From NCBI GenBank assembly GCA_028818385.1, contig JAPPNY010000122.1, forward strand, positions 6,887-70,886: a DNA stretch of 64,000 nt. Direction: 5' to 3'. Shown one piece after another: positions 61,666 through 64,000 of the stretch (position 1 is its first letter; each line of letters starts with the position of its first letter). The DNA comes from Spirochaetaceae bacterium (GTDB lineage Bacteria > Spirochaetota > Spirochaetia > SZUA-6 > Bin103). The translations under genes were made by a program, and so were the position numbers. Below the pieces are notes generated by a model, which worked only from the letters and a program-made list of their open reading frames with translations, was not told the origin of the DNA and did not search any database.

Positions 61666-63090
61666 TCAGCCTCCGAACGCAGCCGCGTGCACGGTTGGGG
61701 GCGCGCCCCGGACGATTGTCTTGACCTGGACCAGCACGAACCGTCCGCTCGGCAGCGGCACGTCCACCGTGTGACTGCCGGCGGACACCCGGATCTCACC
61801 GTCGGAAGGCCGCGGCAGGCTGGCGATTCCGATCGTCTGCGGCAGCGCCCGCCAGCTTCGGATGTCGGCCTGGGTGGCGACTGCGGAGGCGATCGGCGCG
61901 ACGAACCCGACGATCGATCCCAGCGTGCCGGCGTCTCTGGTCTCCTCCTGGATCGCAACCTGCAGGATGGTGCGGACCACGGTGCCGGCTACCGCCTTGG
62001 CGACGACGCCGTCGTACCCGGCGCGGAACTCCGTGGCGGCGTAGCGGTCGACGTTCAGGAGTGTCTCCGTCCGGTGTTCCTCTCCGCCGGCGCCGATCAG
62101 CAACGGACCCGCCGCCGTCCTGCCCGGGCGCAGCTCGGGCAGCGCCATGGAGACGATGATGAAACGCTCCTCGGAGAGGAACACCGGCAGGTCGAACCGG
62201 AACTGGTCGAGGTAGGGCCCGGTGCCGTCCTCGTGCACAACCCACACGCGGTCACCGGCCGCGGCCGCGCCGCTTGCGGCTCGCTCCGCGACAGTCAGGT
62301 CGGCGACGACGTGGCGGTTGCGGGCGCCGTCCAGGGCGGCGGCGTTGCGGAGCAGGTCGGATGCACGGTTGGCCTCGCCGGTCGCGAGCCGGAACACGCC
62401 GTGCAGCCAGTCGGTGAATGGATTGCGCAGATCCCGGTACTCGCCGAGCGACTCGACCGCCTTGAGACGGCGGGCGACCGCTCCGTCGGTTTCCATCGCC
62501 GCATCCAGCGACCGGTCGATGTTCTCGCGGTGCTCGTCCTCGTCTTCCTCTTGCCCGGCGCGCAGCGCCCGAACCTTGGCTCCAAGCTGATCGACCGCGT
62601 TCGCCTGCCGCTGGTGGGCGCGGTTGAGCTCCACGCGGGCGCGTGCCGTGTCGCCGATCATCAGCGCGTTGGTGGCCTTGTAGGTGTTCACCAGCACACC
62701 CTCGTAGATCGTCCCCCGGTAGGACACCATGAGGTCGTTGCCCACCAGGGTCAGGCCGGCCGCCAGCAGGTCCTCGGCGCTGGCGATGGAGTCGGACTTC
62801 CACAGGAGCTGTGACTCGGCCCGGTCGAACGCGACCTGCGATGCTTCGAACCTGCCCGCCGCGCGCAGCGCCATGGCGGTGTGCAGCGAGCTCAGGAGTT
62901 GCCCCTCCGGGTAGTCCAGCCCGGTAGCACCGCCGACCACGGCGCTTGCGGCGTCATACTCGCCGACGGCGTAACTTTCGAGGAACGTTCGGGTCTCCTG
63001 GATGTCCGAGAACCCGGCGCACCCCCAGAGCAAGGCCGCGGCGGCGATCACCGACGACGGACGTGACACGGCGGACAGCAATGGCTTCAA
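61666..63090 (-). CDS. COG3014-family lipoprotein with helical repeats
   Basis: About 474 residues. The lipobox L-L-W-G-C24 (from TTG 63090) is followed by a TPR-like helical half (SYAVGEYDAASAVV, LRAAGRFEASQVAFDRAES, MIGDTARARVELNRAHQRQ) and a beta-rich C-terminal half. COG3014 proteins are known neighbours of LpoB-type genes, which matches the layout here. TTG 63090 is preferred since GAGG lies 8 nt upstream and a standard signal peptide results; the frame extends to a TTG at 63126. Confidence 0.8.
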   Translation of the reverse strand: MKPLLSAVSRPSSVIAAAALLWGCAGFSDIQETRTFLESYAVGEYDAASAVVGGATGLDYPEGQLLSSLHTAMALRAAGRFEASQVAFDRAESQLLWKSDSIASAEDLLAAGLTLVGNDLMVSYRGTIYEGVLVNTYKATNALMIGDTARARVELNRAHQRQANAVDQLGAKVRALRAGQEEDEDEHRENIDRSLDAAMETDGAVARRLKAVESLGEYRDLRNPFTDWLHGVFRLATGEANRASDLLRNAAALDGARNRHVVADLTVAERAASGAAAAGDRVWVVHEDGTGPYLDQFRFDLPVFLSEERFIIVSMALPELRPGRTAAGPLLIGAGGEEHRTETLLNVDRYAATEFRAGYDGVVAKAVAGTVVRTILQVAIQEETRDAGTLGSIVGFVAPIASAVATQADIRSWRALPQTIGIASLPRPSDGEIRVSAGSHTVDVPLPSGRFVLVQVKTIVRGAPPTVHAAAFGG

Positions 63091-63146
63091 AACCTCGACC
63101 TCGGCCAATCGTCGCCCATGCTTCAAGGCAGACGGCGACCCCGGCT

Positions 63147-63800
63147 ATGATGCCCCGTAGCGGCGTGGCTGACCAAGCGGCGGATCCCTGGAGGGCCGCG
63201 GTCTACGAGGCCGCGGAGGTCGGACGCTGGACGGGGCTGAAGGCGTCTCATGTCCGGCGCTGGCTGCGCATGGGAGCGGCCGGGCAGGTGCGCGCCCGTG
63301 CGTCTTTCCTGGACCTGATCGACGTCCTGTTCATCGCGCCGTTCCTTGCGCGCGGACTGAGGTTGCGCCAGCTCCGCGCGGCGCTGGATGAAGCGGGCCA
63401 TCTGCTCGGCGCCGACCACTACGCGTCGCGCGAGTTCTTCACCGACGGCCACGGCGTCTTCGTGCGCACGCGCACCTACGGCGATGCCCTTCTGAGGCTG
63501 CTCTCAGACGGGCGGTGGGTAGCCGCCGAAGACATCCTGGACATCGCCGGCAGCTTGGACTTCGATGACGGGACGGGATCTGCCGAACGCTGGTACCCGT
63601 GCGGGACGGACGGCCTCGTCGTGATCGACCCATGCGTGGCGGAAGGGCAACCCGCGATCGACGGCCGCGCCGTGCCGACCGCCGAGGTACATGCCGCGTT
63701 CGTCGACCATGGGCGCAGCGTGGCGGCTGCCTGCGCACGCCTGGGTCTTGACGCAGGCGAGGTCGAGGCGGCCGTGCTCTTCGAGGAGCGGGCGCGTTGA
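63147..63800 (+). CDS. DUF433-type DNA-binding protein (possible antitoxin)
   Basis: 217 residues. The N-terminus VYEAAEVGRWTGLKASHVRRWLR is a MerR-like helix-turn-helix. The middle (FLDLIDVLFIAPFLARGLRLRQLRAALDEAGHLLG) and the C-terminal DUF433-like helices (VHAAFVDHGRSVAAACARLGLDAGEVEAAVLFEE) match antitoxins that precede DUF5615-type toxins. The partner would lie to the right, in the unreliable end sequence. GTG 63165 is an alternative start, preceded by TATGAT (63146-63151). Confidence 0.72.
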   Translation: MMPRSGVADQAADPWRAAVYEAAEVGRWTGLKASHVRRWLRMGAAGQVRARASFLDLIDVLFIAPFLARGLRLRQLRAALDEAGHLLGADHYASREFFTDGHGVFVRTRTYGDALLRLLSDGRWVAAEDILDIAGSLDFDDGTGSAERWYPCGTDGLVVIDPCVAEGQPAIDGRAVPTAEVHAAFVDHGRSVAAACARLGLDAGEVEAAVLFEERAR

Positions 63801-64000
63801 GTGAGTGCGCCGGACGGCAGATCAGCTAGTTCTTCCGCGACGCGGTGAATAAGACATGGGCCCCCCACGGCACACCCACAAACCCCGGGGCAACCGGGGG
63901 TTACGCTCCCGGGGGGGGGGTTTTTGGTGGGGTGGGGGGGGGGGGGCGCCGCCGGCCGGGTCCGGCCGGGTGGATGCGACCCGCCTGCCATCCGGCCTCT
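63801..64000. other. Right-end region with long G runs, probable low-quality contig end
   Basis: No gene is seen. From about 63865 the sequence contains runs of 10-12 G, an AACCCCGG/CCGGGGTT-like hairpin near 63876-63902 and CCGG-rich repeats unlike anything else in the window. This is more like a sequencing or assembly artefact than biology. Confidence 0.5.

Noticed and set aside
63876..63930. A GC-rich hairpin that could be a terminator at the right end.
   Set aside because: It lies among 10-12-base G runs that look like contig-end error.

Overview
The window is high-GC, densely packed bacterial DNA, very probably chromosomal (housekeeping genes leuS, hisS, proS, purM, hemA, ribDEBH, hisD). 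Several lipoboxes and an LpoB-type lipoprotein suggest a diderm, and BshB1 suggests bacillithiol is made. I cannot name the phylum from sequence alone; a high-GC spirochaete, deinococcal or similar environmental lineage would fit. Many genes that head transcription units have no Shine-Dalgarno. Instead they carry a TANNNT-type -10 box 5-8 nt before the start codon, which points to common leaderless transcription. Within operons, stop/start overlaps (ATGA, GTGA, TTGA, apparently also CTGA) are the rule.

Layout. 1-3710: left-edge-truncated DNA methyltransferase and an unrecognised protein with a PD-(D/E)XK-like signature, a restriction or defence type cassette. 3878-7702: ABC-F ATPase, convergent to a thioesterase-hemA-GNAT operon. 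7806-14536: MoxR, DUF58, transglutaminase and propeller lipoprotein operon, then a nuclease-like/winged-helix protein. 14473-15296: DUF3368 toxin with a Phd-UPF0175 antitoxin. 15391-17061: double YWTD propeller lipoprotein. 17049-20235: leuS and a methyltransferase. 20350-22960: DUF6364 antitoxin, PIN toxin, lysine 2,3-aminomutase-like enzyme and hypoxanthine phosphoribosyltransferase. 22982-27142: cyanophycin-type ABC transporter, DUF1854 and hisS. 27236-30068: LapA-like and PsiE-like membrane proteins, BshB1 and ChrA.

30106-34712 is the riboflavin operon. A consensus promoter and FMN riboswitch precede ribD, an unusual riboflavin synthase-DHBP synthase fusion and ribH, then an SDR and a DtxR-type regulator. 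After hisD and a small protein, 36394-40259 holds a defence-like cassette behind a 31-bp dyad operator. It consists of an XRE/Mrr-like/P-loop protein whose C-terminal helical half is encoded as a separate overlapping frame, plus a small basic protein. 40490-45342 holds a DUF2203 gene, a hexuronate operon (GNAT, uxaC, eda) and a YghO-like acyltransferase. 45482-51779 collects ureide catabolism: ureG, ureD, a CDF transporter, a Gfo/Idh oxidoreductase, PuuE allantoinase, allantoicase and ureidoglycolate lyase. No urease subunit genes are visible.

51748-63800 contains DUF402, proS, an AbrB/VapC module, an M50 protease, an NYN-purM-MOSC operon, a frameshifted membrane/endonuclease-exonuclease-phosphatase gene, an HD hydrolase, a COG3014-LpoB-Ca-binding-repeat operon, and a DUF433-type DNA-binding protein. 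The last ~130 bases contain long G runs and look like unreliable contig-end sequence. No rRNA, tRNA, CRISPR array or insertion sequence was recognised.
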